The notes beneath the pieces are model-generated. The model was not told the origin of the DNA, ran no database searches, and saw nothing but the letters and a program-made list of their open reading frames with translations. From contig JADJYS010000035.1 of the NCBI GenBank assembly GCA_016719645.1, positions 17,926 through 81,925 of the forward strand: a DNA stretch of 64,000 nucleotides, read 5' to 3'. Of this stretch, positions 19,958 through 29,416 are shown one piece after another. Origin of the DNA: a bacterium. GTDB taxonomy: Bacteria; Krumholzibacteriota; Krumholzibacteriia; LZORAL124-64-63. Every line of letters begins with the position of its first letter. Within the stretch, counting starts at the first letter, position 1. A program made the translations under genes and the position numbers.

Positions 19958-22900
19958 CTATTGCGGCCGCCGCGACCGCACCGGGTCCGCCGGCTGCGGC
20001 AGGATCTCGACCGCCGCGCCCGGCAGCTGGTCGAGCGCCGCGCGCACCGCCGCCTCGAGCTGCAGGTCGCGGCCCTCGCGCGCCGCGGCGGGCGTGTCCT
20101 CGACCTCGATGTCGGGGGCGACGCCCTCGCCCTCGACCGCCCACTTCCCGTCGGTGTCGTAGAAGCCGCCGCGCGGGGCGGTGATGAAGCCGCCGTCGAC
20201 CAGCCCGGGCACGTCCCAGATGCCGACCAGGCCGCCCCAGGTCCGCGTGCCCACCAGCGGGCCGATCCCCAGCTTGCGGAACATGTAGGGCAGCATGTCG
20301 CCGCCCGAGCCGGACATCTCGTTGATGACCAGCACCTTCGGGCCCCAGATGGCGGCGTTGGGCGCGGTGAACGGCTGGCGTGCGCCCACCGGGTTGTTGA
20401 AGTAGCCCAGCAGCTTGCGGTTCATGACGTCGACCATCAGGTCGGCGATGGAGCCGCCGTGGTTGTAGCGCTCGTCGATCACGGCGCCGCGCTTGTCCTG
20501 CTGGGCGAAGTAGCCGCGCAGGAACGCGGCGTAGCCCTCGCCGCCGGTGTCCGGGATCCAGACGTAGGCCAGCTTGCCGCCCGACAGCTCGTCGACGCGG
20601 CGGCGGTTGTCCTCGATCCAGGCCCGCTGGCGCAGCGGCTCCTCGTCGGCGACCGGCACGACGGTCACCTTGCGCGCGCCCTTGAGGTCGGGCTTGTCGT
20701 TGAGCGTCAGCACCGTCTGGCGGTCGGCCTTGCGGTCGAACAGGCTGTAGGGGCTCATGCCCGCCGTGAGCTCGACGCCGTCGACCGCGAGCAGGTAGTC
20801 GCCGACGCGCGCGTCGATGCCGGGGCCGCTCAGCGGCGCCCGCAGCTCCGGGTTCCAGTTCTCGCCCGTGTAGATCCGGCGCAGGCGGTAGCGGCCGTCC
20901 GCGATCTCGAAGTCGCAGCCCAGCAGGCCGACCGGCACGGCCTCGACCTCGGGCTCGTCGCCGCCGCCGGTGAACGAGTGGCCGATGCAGGTCTCGCCGC
21001 CCAGGATGTCCAGCACGTAGGTGAGGTCGGCGCGGTGGCGCACGTGCTCGACCCAGGGCGCGTAGGCGCGGTAGGCCCAGTCCAGGTCCAGGCCGTGGAC
21101 GTTCTCGACGTAGAAGAAGTCGCGCTGGAAGCGCCAGGCCTCGCGGAAGATCTGCCGCCACTCCGCAGCCGGGTCGACCTTCATGCGCAGGCCCGACAGG
21201 TCGAGGTCGCCCTTGCCCTCCTCGGCCTTGCCGTCGGCGCCGGTCAGGAGGAACTTCTCGCCGGGCTTGGCCTGCAGGAGCTTCTGGCCGTCGGCCGACA
21301 CGCGGTAGGCGAGGATCCCCTCGGTGAGCTTCGTGGCCTCGCGCTTCTCCAGGTCGTAGGCGTGCAGCGTCAGCCCCGGCTGGTTCGGCACGTTCTCGGC
21401 ATAGAAGAACGTGCCGGCGGCGCCGGCGACCAGCCGCTCGTAGTTGCGGGGCGGCACGTCCAGCGCGACGATGCGCTGGTCGAGGCCGGCGAAGTCGATG
21501 CGGACGACGACCTCGTCCTTCTTCTCCTCGTCCTTCTTGTCGTCGTCCTTCTTCGCTTCCCTCTTGTCCTCGGACTTCGGCTCCTCGTCGTCGCTCTGGG
21601 GCTTCAGGGGCGAGGGCTCGTCCTTGCCCAGCACCGCCAGGTAGAGCGAGCGGTTCAGCGGCTGGTTGTAGGAGCTCATGTCCAGCCAGCCGACGTTCAG
21701 GCCGTAGTCGGTGCTGGCCAGGAACGCCAGGTACTTGCCCGAGGCGTCCCAGGCCGGCGACACGGCGTCCGCCAGGCCGTCGGTGATGCGGGTCGACTTG
21801 CCGGTGTCGAGCGAGTACACGCACACGGTGTTGAACTGGCTGGTCAGGCGCTTGGTGTAGGCGATCCAGCGCGAGTCGGGCGACCAGACCGGGGCGATGT
21901 GGCGCTCGGGGTGGGCGAACCCCTCGTCGTCGATGCGGGTCGGCTTGCCGGAGGCGGCGTCCACGACCCACAGCACGCGGTCGGCGTCGCCGAAGGCCAG
22001 GTGCTTCGAGTCCGGGGACCAGCGCGGCGTGTAGTAGAAGGTGGGGTTCGGCAGCGGCACCGTGCGCCGGTTCCCGCCGAACTGGTCGGCGATCACGAGC
22101 TGGTACTCGCCGCTCTCGTCGGAGAACCACGAGATCAGGCGGCCGTCGGGCGACCAGGCCGGGGCGCGGTCGGCGGCGCCCGGGCTGTTGGTGAGGTTGC
22201 GGATGTCGCCCTTCTCGGCCGGGACGGTGAAGATCTCGCCGCGCGCCTCGAAGGCCACGCGCTTGCCCGCCGGCGAGAGGGCCATGTCGGTGATCAGCTT
22301 CGCGACGTCTTCCCAGTGCGGCCGGGCCCCGGGGAAATCGCCGTTCAGGGTCACCGTCACGGGGCGGGGCTCGCCGCCCGCGGCGTCCAGCGCGTAGAGC
22401 CGGCCGCCGTTCTCGAAGACGAGGCGCCCGGCGCCGCCGCCCAGGTTCTTGCAGTCGAACTCCTTGAAGTGCGTCCGCTGGCTCAGCGCGCCGGTGGCGA
22501 CGTCGTAGGCCCAGACGTTCATGGCCAGGTCGCGGTCGCTCAGGAAGAAGATCGTGCCGCCGAGCCAGACCGGGGCGAGGTCGTTGCTGCCGTCCCAGGG
22601 CAGCTTGGTCACCGCGAGCGTCGCGAGGTCGACGACGCGGATGGGCTGGGCCTGGCCGCCGCGGTAGTTGCGCCACTCCGCCTCCCAGGGTTCGACCAGC
22701 TGGTAGGCCAGGCGCTTGCCGTCGGGAGACAGCGCGCCGGCGGCGGCGCGGGGCAGGGGCAGCGCCTCGGGCAGACCGCCCTGCAGGCCGATGGTCCACA
22801 GCTTCGGCTGCGACCGCGGCACCGTCTCGCGGCCCGAGGCGAACACCACGCGGGCGCCGTCGGGGGTCCAGCCGCGCACGACGTCGAAGCCCGGGTGCCA

Positions 22901-23212
22901 GGTCAGGCGGCGCGGCTCGCCGCCCTCGACGCCGACCACGTAGACGTCGAGGTTGCCGTCGTAGTTCCCGGAGAACGCGACCTGCCGGCCGTCGGGCGAG
23001 AACTTCGGCGACGCCTCGAAGCCCTCGAAGGTGGTCAGGCGGCGGGCCTCGCCGCCGTCGCGGTCGGCGAGCCAGACGTCGCCGGCGTGGACGAAGGCGA
23101 CCATTTCGGCCGAGACGTCGGGCATGCGCAGCAGGCGGGCCTCCTCGGCGGCCGCGGGCGCGGCGGCGGTTGCGAGCGCGCAGCAGAGGAGCGCGAGCGT
23201 CGGTGATCTCAT
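19958..23212 (-). CDS. tricorn-type S41 protease (paralogue A), last gene of the RND operon
   Basis: 1084 residues with a signal peptide. The first two thirds form TolB/tricorn-like beta-propellers with repeated SPDG turns (FSPDGRQVAFSG, WSPDSKHLAFG). A very charged Lys/Glu/Asp linker (about residues 537-557) separates them from the second half. This has a helical C1 region with IGHSFTGGGDEPE, a PDZ-like segment (GDYLLAVDGVEL) and an S41 core with NEMSGSGGDMLP near residue 960, which supplies the nucleophilic serine, then GTRTWGGLVG. Tricorn homologues degrade oligopeptides; export implies a periplasmic role. The start ATG follows AAGGAG. It begins 35 bases after the second RND pump stop, so it is very likely co-transcribed. 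Confidence 0.88.
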   Translation of the reverse strand: MRSPTLALLCCALATAAAPAAAEEARLLRMPDVSAEMVAFVHAGDVWLADRDGGEARRLTTFEGFEASPKFSPDGRQVAFSGNYDGNLDVYVVGVEGGEPRRLTWHPGFDVVRGWTPDGARVVFASGRETVPRSQPKLWTIGLQGGLPEALPLPRAAAGALSPDGKRLAYQLVEPWEAEWRNYRGGQAQPIRVVDLATLAVTKLPWDGSNDLAPVWLGGTIFFLSDRDLAMNVWAYDVATGALSQRTHFKEFDCKNLGGGAGRLVFENGGRLYALDAAGGEPRPVTVTLNGDFPGARPHWEDVAKLITDMALSPAGKRVAFEARGEIFTVPAEKGDIRNLTNSPGAADRAPAWSPDGRLISWFSDESGEYQLVIADQFGGNRRTVPLPNPTFYYTPRWSPDSKHLAFGDADRVLWVVDAASGKPTRIDDEGFAHPERHIAPVWSPDSRWIAYTKRLTSQFNTVCVYSLDTGKSTRITDGLADAVSPAWDASGKYLAFLASTDYGLNVGWLDMSSYNQPLNRSLYLAVLGKDEPSPLKPQSDDEEPKSEDKREAKKDDDKKDEEKKDEVVVRIDFAGLDQRIVALDVPPRNYERLVAGAAGTFFYAENVPNQPGLTLHAYDLEKREATKLTEGILAYRVSADGQKLLQAKPGEKFLLTGADGKAEEGKGDLDLSGLRMKVDPAAEWRQIFREAWRFQRDFFYVENVHGLDLDWAYRAYAPWVEHVRHRADLTYVLDILGGETCIGHSFTGGGDEPEVEAVPVGLLGCDFEIADGRYRLRRIYTGENWNPELRAPLSGPGIDARVGDYLLAVDGVELTAGMSPYSLFDRKADRQTVLTLNDKPDLKGARKVTVVPVADEEPLRQRAWIEDNRRRVDELSGGKLAYVWIPDTGGEGYAAFLRGYFAQQDKRGAVIDERYNHGGSIADLMVDVMNRKLLGYFNNPVGARQPFTAPNAAIWGPKVLVINEMSGSGGDMLPYMFRKLGIGPLVGTRTWGGLVGIWDVPGLVDGGFITAPRGGFYDTDGKWAVEGEGVAPDIEVEDTPAAAREGRDLQLEAAVRAALDQLPGAAVEILPQPADPVRSRRPQ

Positions 23213-23247
23213 GCGGAGCTCCTTCGGGTTGGGGTGTGGTCGGTCGG

Positions 23248-26200
23248 TCATCGGCGGCGGCGCAGCCGCCGGGGCAGTCCGCCCAGGATCGAGAACATGT
23301 CCTCGGACAGGGTCGCGGTGGCGGGCAGCAGCACCGACGTCAGGAAGGTGCTGACGAACAGCCCGCCCATGATCACCAGGGCCATCGAGTAGTAGTAGAC
23401 GCCGCCCAGCGACGGCTTCTGGATCGCCATCGGCAGCAGGCCGAGCAGCGTGGTCAGGGCGGTCATCAGGATCGGGCGCAGCCGCTCGCGGCCGCCGCGC
23501 ACCATCGCCTCGGTGCGGTCCATGCCGCGGCGCCGGTACTGGTTGATGTGCTCGAGCATGACGATGCCGTTGTTCACCACGATGCCGATCAGCAGCAGCA
23601 GCCCGATCGCCGCCGGCTGGTCGAAGTCCGTGCCGGTCAGGTGCAGCGTCCAGGCGGCGCCGGCCACGGCGAAGGGCAGCGAGACCATCAGCGCCAGGGC
23701 CTGGCGCGCCGACTCGAAGAGGCCGGCCATCACCGCGTAGACCAGCAGCAGCGCCAGCAGCAGGTTGGTCAGGAACTCCTGCGACTGCTCCTGGCGGCGC
23801 TCCTGCCAGGCCCCGAAGGTCCAGGAGTAGCCGTAGGGGAAGGTCATGCCCTCCATCGCGGCGGCGATCTGCGGCATGAAGCGGTCGCTGGTGCCCTCCT
23901 CGAAGCGGGCGCCCACCCAGACGCTGGTGCGCCGGTTGTCGCGCTCGATGCGCTCGCGGCCGGGCTTCTGGACGAAGTCGGCCACGGCGGCCAGGGGCAC
24001 CCGGTCGCCGCCGGCGGTCACCAGCGGCAGGTTCGACAGCTGCGACAGGCTCTCGGTCTTCTGCTCCTCGAGGGTCAGGCGCATCTCGCGCTCGCCGTCC
24101 TCGGTGCGGAAGCGCGGCAGACGCCGGCCGCGGAAGGTGAGGCCCACCACGTCGGCCACCTGGTCGGGCGCGACCGCGTACCTGGCGACCAGCTCGCGGT
24201 CCGGCTCGATGTGCAGCTCCTGCTGGGCCTCCTGCTGGCGCGCGCCCACGTCCAGCAGGCCGGGGATCGCGGCCACCCGCTGGGTGGCCTCCTCGGCCAG
24301 CTGCATGAGCACCTCGGTGTCCTCGCCCACGAGCTGGAAGGCCACCCGCCGCCCGCCGCCGTGCCGCCAGCCCTGCTGCTCCTCCTGCACGTTCAGGCGC
24401 ACGCCCGGGATCTCGGGCAGCAGGCCGCGCAGCGTGCTGCGCACGCGGGCGATGTTCGCGGCCTCCGCCTTGCCCTCCTCGAGGTAGATGCGGGTCATGC
24501 TCCAGTTGTCGGTCCAGAAGCTGTAGATCGAGCGGGCCATCAGCTCCGCGCGGTGCGGCTCGAGGGCCTGCTCCACCTGCGTGACGAGGGCCTGCTTGCG
24601 CTCGAGGCTCAGCTCCTCGCTGTAGTCGTAGTTCACCTGGACGAACAGCTCGGCGTTCGAAGTCTCGAAGTTCATCTCGAGGTGCGTGAAGGGGTAGACC
24701 GCCGAGGCGATCACGGCCAGGCCGATCACCGGCGCCAGCCAGCGGCGCCGCAGGTTGGCCCGCAGCAGCGACTCGTAGCCCCGCTCGAGGCCGGTCATCC
24801 AGCGGCCGCGCGGGCGCGGCGCGGAGCGGATGTAGCGGGCGGTCGCCAGCGGGATCAGGGTCTGGCTGATGAACAGCGAGGCCAGCAGGGCCAGGCAGAC
24901 CGTGATCGCCAGCTCCTTGAGGTAGACGTTCATCTCGCTGGGCTTGTTGAAGATCAGCGGGATGAAGACGATGACCGAGGTGAGCGTGGCGGCGGTCACC
25001 GCGTTGGCGACCTCGCGCGCGCCCTCGCGCGACGCGCTCACGCGGTCGGCGCCTTCCTCGCGGTGCCGGAAGATGTTCTCCATGACCACGACGGCGTTGT
25101 CCACCAGCATGCCGACGCCCACGATCAGGCCCAGCAGCGTCAGCGTGTTGAGCGACTTGCCCTGGGCCCAGATGATGCCGCAGGTCACGATCAGCGAGAA
25201 CGGGATGCACAGCACCGCGACCACGGTGGTCGAGACGCGCCGCAGGAACAGGAAGAGGACCGCCGCGGCCAGGACCGCCCCGAAGACCCCGGTGAACGTC
25301 AGGTCGCCCAGGGTCTTGCGGATCTCCGCGCCCTGGCTGAACCAGACCAGGAAGTTGACGTCCTGCAGCTCGGGGTCGTCGCCCATGCGCGCGATGGCGG
25401 CCGCCAGCGCGTCGCAGACCTCGACCGTGTTGGCGCGCGACTCCTGCGAGACGCTCACGCCGACGGCGAAGTCGCCGTCGAGGTGGCGGCCGTACTCCAG
25501 CGGCGGTTCCTGGTAGACGACGTCGGCGACGTCGGACAGCCGCAGCCCGTCGGCGCGCAGCGGCAGGGCGCGGATCTGCTCCACGCTGGACAGGGTGCCC
25601 ACGGTGCGCAGCGTCCAGCGGGCGTCGCCCTCGACGATCCGGCCCAGGGACTGGTCGAAGTTGCCCGTGCGCAGGCGGCGCGACACGTCGCGCACGTCCA
25701 TGCCGTGCAGCTCGAGGTCGGCCAGGCGCAGGTTGATGCGCACCTCGCGCGGGTTGACCCCGTCGAGCCGGACCTGGGCCACGCCGGGCACGCGCTCCAG
25801 CGGCCGGATGATCTTGCGCTCGAGCAGGTCGTAGCTCTCGCTGAGGTCGCGCGGCGAGCTGAGGCGGCCCTCCAGGATCGGCGACTCCGAATCGCGCGAG
25901 TCCCAGCTCGTGCTGACCTGGATGTCGCCGAGGTCCTCGGGCAGGTCGCCGCGGATGCGGTCGATGCGCTCCCAGACCTCGGTGCGGGCCAGGTGCAGGT
26001 CGGCGCCCCAGTCGAAGCCCAGCCGGATGCGCCCGCCCTCGCCGTCGCAGCTCGACCACAGGCTCTGCAGCCCCTTGACCGAGCCCAGCGCGTCCTCGAC
26101 CGGCCGCACCACCATGCGCTCGACCTGTTCGGGCGAGGCGTTCTCGTAGGGGAGCTGCACGAACAGCTCGGGTTCCTGGATGTCCGGCATGAACGCCAGC

Positions 26201-26298
26201 GGCAGGCGCGTCAGGGCGACCACCCCGAGCAGCACGATGCTCGCGAGCAGCATCAGCATCGAGACGGGCCGCTTGATGGCGATTTCCGGCAGCGTCAT
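23248..26298 (-). CDS. RND efflux pump subunit (second, MdtC-like position)
   Basis: 1016-residue inner-membrane proton-driven exporter of the HAE1/AcrB type with two repeats of six helices and large periplasmic loops. It starts LPEIAIKRPVSMLML, the standard first helix. The TM4 region reads GMLVDNAVVVMENI (one Asp of the usual Asp-Asp pair is Asn), and the second repeat has GIVVNNGIVMLEHI. It begins 22 bases after the stop of the other pump gene and is followed after 35 bases by the tricorn-type protease. With the adaptor it forms an MdtABC-like set in which two different pump subunits may form a mixed trimer. Confidence 0.93.
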   Translation of the reverse strand: MTLPEIAIKRPVSMLMLLASIVLLGVVALTRLPLAFMPDIQEPELFVQLPYENASPEQVERMVVRPVEDALGSVKGLQSLWSSCDGEGGRIRLGFDWGADLHLARTEVWERIDRIRGDLPEDLGDIQVSTSWDSRDSESPILEGRLSSPRDLSESYDLLERKIIRPLERVPGVAQVRLDGVNPREVRINLRLADLELHGMDVRDVSRRLRTGNFDQSLGRIVEGDARWTLRTVGTLSSVEQIRALPLRADGLRLSDVADVVYQEPPLEYGRHLDGDFAVGVSVSQESRANTVEVCDALAAAIARMGDDPELQDVNFLVWFSQGAEIRKTLGDLTFTGVFGAVLAAAVLFLFLRRVSTTVVAVLCIPFSLIVTCGIIWAQGKSLNTLTLLGLIVGVGMLVDNAVVVMENIFRHREEGADRVSASREGAREVANAVTAATLTSVIVFIPLIFNKPSEMNVYLKELAITVCLALLASLFISQTLIPLATARYIRSAPRPRGRWMTGLERGYESLLRANLRRRWLAPVIGLAVIASAVYPFTHLEMNFETSNAELFVQVNYDYSEELSLERKQALVTQVEQALEPHRAELMARSIYSFWTDNWSMTRIYLEEGKAEAANIARVRSTLRGLLPEIPGVRLNVQEEQQGWRHGGGRRVAFQLVGEDTEVLMQLAEEATQRVAAIPGLLDVGARQQEAQQELHIEPDRELVARYAVAPDQVADVVGLTFRGRRLPRFRTEDGEREMRLTLEEQKTESLSQLSNLPLVTAGGDRVPLAAVADFVQKPGRERIERDNRRTSVWVGARFEEGTSDRFMPQIAAAMEGMTFPYGYSWTFGAWQERRQEQSQEFLTNLLLALLLVYAVMAGLFESARQALALMVSLPFAVAGAAWTLHLTGTDFDQPAAIGLLLLIGIVVNNGIVMLEHINQYRRRGMDRTEAMVRGGRERLRPILMTALTTLLGLLPMAIQKPSLGGVYYYSMALVIMGGLFVSTFLTSVLLPATATLSEDMFSILGGLPRRLRRRR

Positions 26299-26320
26299 GC
26301 GTGCGGTCCCTTTCTCGCGC

Positions 26321-29300
26321 CTAGCGCTCGTCGCCGATGCGCGAGGGCACGACGAGGTAGGCGGCCGGGATCACGATCAGCGTCAGCAGGGTGCTCAGCA
26401 GCAGGCCGCCGGCCACGGTGATCGCCAGCGGCGAGCGCAGCTCGGCCCCCTCGCCCCAGGCCAGGGCCATGGGCAGCAGGCCCAGGACCGTGGTCAGGGT
26501 CGTCATCAGGATCGGCCGCAGGCGCAGGTGCGCGGCGCGGACGATCGCCTCCTGCTTGGGCAGGCCCGCGCGGCGCAGGCGGTTGACGGCGTCGACCAGC
26601 ACGATGGCGTTGTTGACCACGATGCCCACCAGCATCACCACGCCGATCAGGACGATGACGGTCACGGGCGTGCCGGTCAGCAGCAGCGCCGCCACCACGC
26701 CGATCAGGGCCATGGGGATCGTGAACAGCACCAGCAGCGGGTGCAGGAAAGACTCGAAGGTCGCCGCCATGACCAGGTAGACCAGGAAGACGGCCAGCAG
26801 GATCGCGAAGCGCAGGCTGTCGAAGCTGACCTGCATCTCGCGGTTCTGGCCGCCCAGCTCGACGGTCAGGCCCGGGGGCGGCGGCAGGCCGGCCAGCGCG
26901 GCGCGCACGTCGACGACGGCCGCGCCCAGGCTGCGCCCCTCGACGTTCGCCGAGACGACGGCGGCGCGCTGCTGCTGCAGGCGGTGGATCTCGGCCGGGC
27001 CGCGGTCCTCGCGCACGTCGGCCACGGAGGTCAGGCGCAGGGTGCCGCCGCCGGGGCCGGGCAGCGCCAGGTTGCGCACGTCCTCGACCGTGTGGCGGTC
27101 GCTCTCGCGGTTGCGCAGGCGGATGTCGATCTGCCGGTCCTCCTCCTTGAAGCGCGTCGGCACCACGCCCAGGACGCGGTTCTTGAGCGTCTCGGACAGC
27201 ACGCCCATGTCGAGGCCCAGGGCGGCCAGCCGCTCGCGGTCGAAGACCACCTGCAGCTCGGGGTTGCCCGCCTCGAGCGACGAGCGCACGTCGACCAGGC
27301 CGGGCACGCCCTCCAGGCGCGCGGCGATCTCCAGCGAGTGCGCCCGCAGCGCCTCGAGGTCGTCGCCGAAGACGATCACCTCGACGGGCGTCTTGAGGGT
27401 GAAGTACGAGGGGCGGCCGAAGCGCGCCTCGAGGTCGGGGAGGTCGGCGAAGGCGGCGCGCATGCGGTCGGCGACGCCCGCCTCGGCGGCGCCGTCGCCG
27501 CGGTCCTTCATCACCACGTTGAGCTGGCCGAGGTTCTCGGCCCGGCTGTTCGCCGACAGGCCGCCCGAGACCAGGCGGCTGCCGACCGTGGCGTAGCTGA
27601 CCGCGACGCCGTCCTCGGCCGCGGCCGCCCGCTCCATGACCTGCAGGGCGCGGTCCGTCGCCGCGAGCGAGGCCCCCTCCGGCAGGGTGGCCTCGAAGAA
27701 GAACTCGCCCTCGCTCAGCTGGGGGATCAGCTCGGTCTGCAGCAGCGGCAGCGCGGCCAGGGACAGGGCGAACAGGCCGAAACCGGTCGCGAGCGTCAGC
27801 CACTTGCGGCGCAGGGAGGCGCGCAGCAGGACGTCGAAGCGGCGGGAGAAGCGGCCCATGGTCATCGTCGCGGCGGGCAGGGTCGCGAACTCGTCGTCCG
27901 GCGTCCCGGCGTCGGCGGACTCCCGCCGCCGCTCGGCGTCGCTCGGCAACCTCGACCCCGCCGCGCTCAACATGGGGATCAGCGTGATGGCGACCACCAG
28001 CGAGGCCAGCAGGCTGAAGGTCACCGTCAGGGCCTGGTCGCGGAACAGCTGCCCGGCGATGCCCTCGACGAACACGATCGGCACGAACACCGCGACCGAG
28101 GTCAGCGTCGAGGCGCTCACCGCGGCGGCGACCTCCGAGGTGCCGTCCACGGCCGCGCGGTAGAGGGTGGCCCCCTCGCGGCGCCGCCGGAAGATCGACT
28201 CGAGCACCACGATGGAGTTGTCCACCAGCATGCCGATGCCCAGGGTCAGCCCGCCCAGCGACATGACGTTCATGGTGATGTCGAGCTTGTACATCGCGAC
28301 GAAGGTCGCCACCACCGAGATCGGGATCGAGGTGGCGATGATCAGCGTGCTGCGCAGGTCGCGCAGGAACAGCATCAGCACCAGGATCGCCAGCAGGCCG
28401 CCGACCAGGGCGGCGTCGCGCACCTCGTCCACCGACTGCTGGATGAAGTGCGACTGGTCGAACAGCACGGTCAGCCGCGCGCCCGGGGGCAGCTTGCCCT
28501 CCTGCCAGGCCGCCAGGCGCTCGCGCAGGCGCTTCGCCACGGTCACGGTGTTGGCGTCGCCCTCCTTGTAGAGGGAGATCTCCACCGACTCCGCGCCGTC
28601 GACCCGCGTGATCTCCTCGCGCTCCTTGACGCCGCGCCGCACCTCGGCCACGTCGCCGACCCGCACGGTGCCGCGCTCGTCGCGCCGGACGATCAGGTCG
28701 GCGATCTCCGCGATGTCGTCGTACTCGTTGATGGTGCGGATCAGGAACTGGTCGTCGCGGCCGCGCAGGGCGCCGCCGGGCAGGTTGACGTTGCCCACGC
28801 CCAGCACCTGCCGCACCGCCTCGAGCGGGAGCCCCAGCGCCGCGAGGCGGTCCTGGTCGACGTCGACCTGGATCTCCTCCTCGAAGCCGCCCTTGACCTG
28901 CGCCGCGGCCACGCCCTTGAGCGTCTCGAAGTCCTGCTTGAGCTGCTTGTCGGCCAGCCGGCGCAGCACGGTCAGGTCGTCGGTGCCCGACAGCGCGAGC
29001 CGGACGATGGGGTCCAGGCTGGGGTCGTAGCGCAGCACGACGGGGTCGGTGGTCTCGGCGGGCAGCAGCAGGCGGTCGAGCTTCTCGCGGACCTCCATCG
29101 ACAGCAGGTCCATGTCCGCGCCCCACTCGAACTCGAGCGTCACCTCCGACATGCCGGGCCGCGACACCGAGTGGATCGACTGCAGGCCGCGCAGCACGCC
29201 GACGGCCTCCTCGACCGGCCGCGTGACGAGGTTCTCCACCTCCTGGGGCGCCGTGTCGGGGAACTCGGTCCGCACCGTGAGCGAGGGGTAGGTGATGTCC

Positions 29301-29416
29301 GGGAACAGCTCCAGCGCCAGGCGGCCGTAGGCCACGACCCCGAAGACGATGATCGCCAGCGCCGCCATCACGACGCTGACCCGGCGGCGGACCGCCAGAT
29401 CGACCAGCGCGCGCAT
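26321..29416 (-). CDS. RND efflux pump subunit (first, MdtB-like position)
   Basis: 1031-residue RND permease. It starts MRALVDLAVRRRVSVVMAAL and has the pore-domain signature DITYPSLTVRTEFPDTAP, then GMLVDNSIVVLESIF in TM4 and GIVVNNAIVLVDAVN in the second repeat. There is a charged insertion of about 35 residues in the central cytoplasmic loop (PSDAERRRESADAGTPDDE). The ATG at 29416 shares one base with the adaptor stop (TGATG), so translation is probably coupled. The substrate is unknown; hydrophobic drugs, bile-like compounds or metals are all possible. Confidence 0.93.
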   Translation of the reverse strand: MRALVDLAVRRRVSVVMAALAIIVFGVVAYGRLALELFPDITYPSLTVRTEFPDTAPQEVENLVTRPVEEAVGVLRGLQSIHSVSRPGMSEVTLEFEWGADMDLLSMEVREKLDRLLLPAETTDPVVLRYDPSLDPIVRLALSGTDDLTVLRRLADKQLKQDFETLKGVAAAQVKGGFEEEIQVDVDQDRLAALGLPLEAVRQVLGVGNVNLPGGALRGRDDQFLIRTINEYDDIAEIADLIVRRDERGTVRVGDVAEVRRGVKEREEITRVDGAESVEISLYKEGDANTVTVAKRLRERLAAWQEGKLPPGARLTVLFDQSHFIQQSVDEVRDAALVGGLLAILVLMLFLRDLRSTLIIATSIPISVVATFVAMYKLDITMNVMSLGGLTLGIGMLVDNSIVVLESIFRRRREGATLYRAAVDGTSEVAAAVSASTLTSVAVFVPIVFVEGIAGQLFRDQALTVTFSLLASLVVAITLIPMLSAAGSRLPSDAERRRESADAGTPDDEFATLPAATMTMGRFSRRFDVLLRASLRRKWLTLATGFGLFALSLAALPLLQTELIPQLSEGEFFFEATLPEGASLAATDRALQVMERAAAAEDGVAVSYATVGSRLVSGGLSANSRAENLGQLNVVMKDRGDGAAEAGVADRMRAAFADLPDLEARFGRPSYFTLKTPVEVIVFGDDLEALRAHSLEIAARLEGVPGLVDVRSSLEAGNPELQVVFDRERLAALGLDMGVLSETLKNRVLGVVPTRFKEEDRQIDIRLRNRESDRHTVEDVRNLALPGPGGGTLRLTSVADVREDRGPAEIHRLQQQRAAVVSANVEGRSLGAAVVDVRAALAGLPPPPGLTVELGGQNREMQVSFDSLRFAILLAVFLVYLVMAATFESFLHPLLVLFTIPMALIGVVAALLLTGTPVTVIVLIGVVMLVGIVVNNAIVLVDAVNRLRRAGLPKQEAIVRAAHLRLRPILMTTLTTVLGLLPMALAWGEGAELRSPLAITVAGGLLLSTLLTLIVIPAAYLVVPSRIGDER

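Noticed and set aside
17841..26421. Very long open frames (1000-1700 codons) antisense to the S41, pepF and RND genes
   Set aside because: They lie opposite or out of frame with well-supported genes, have Arg/Pro/Ala-rich or repetitive composition, and show no domain. High GC removes stop codons in shadow frames.
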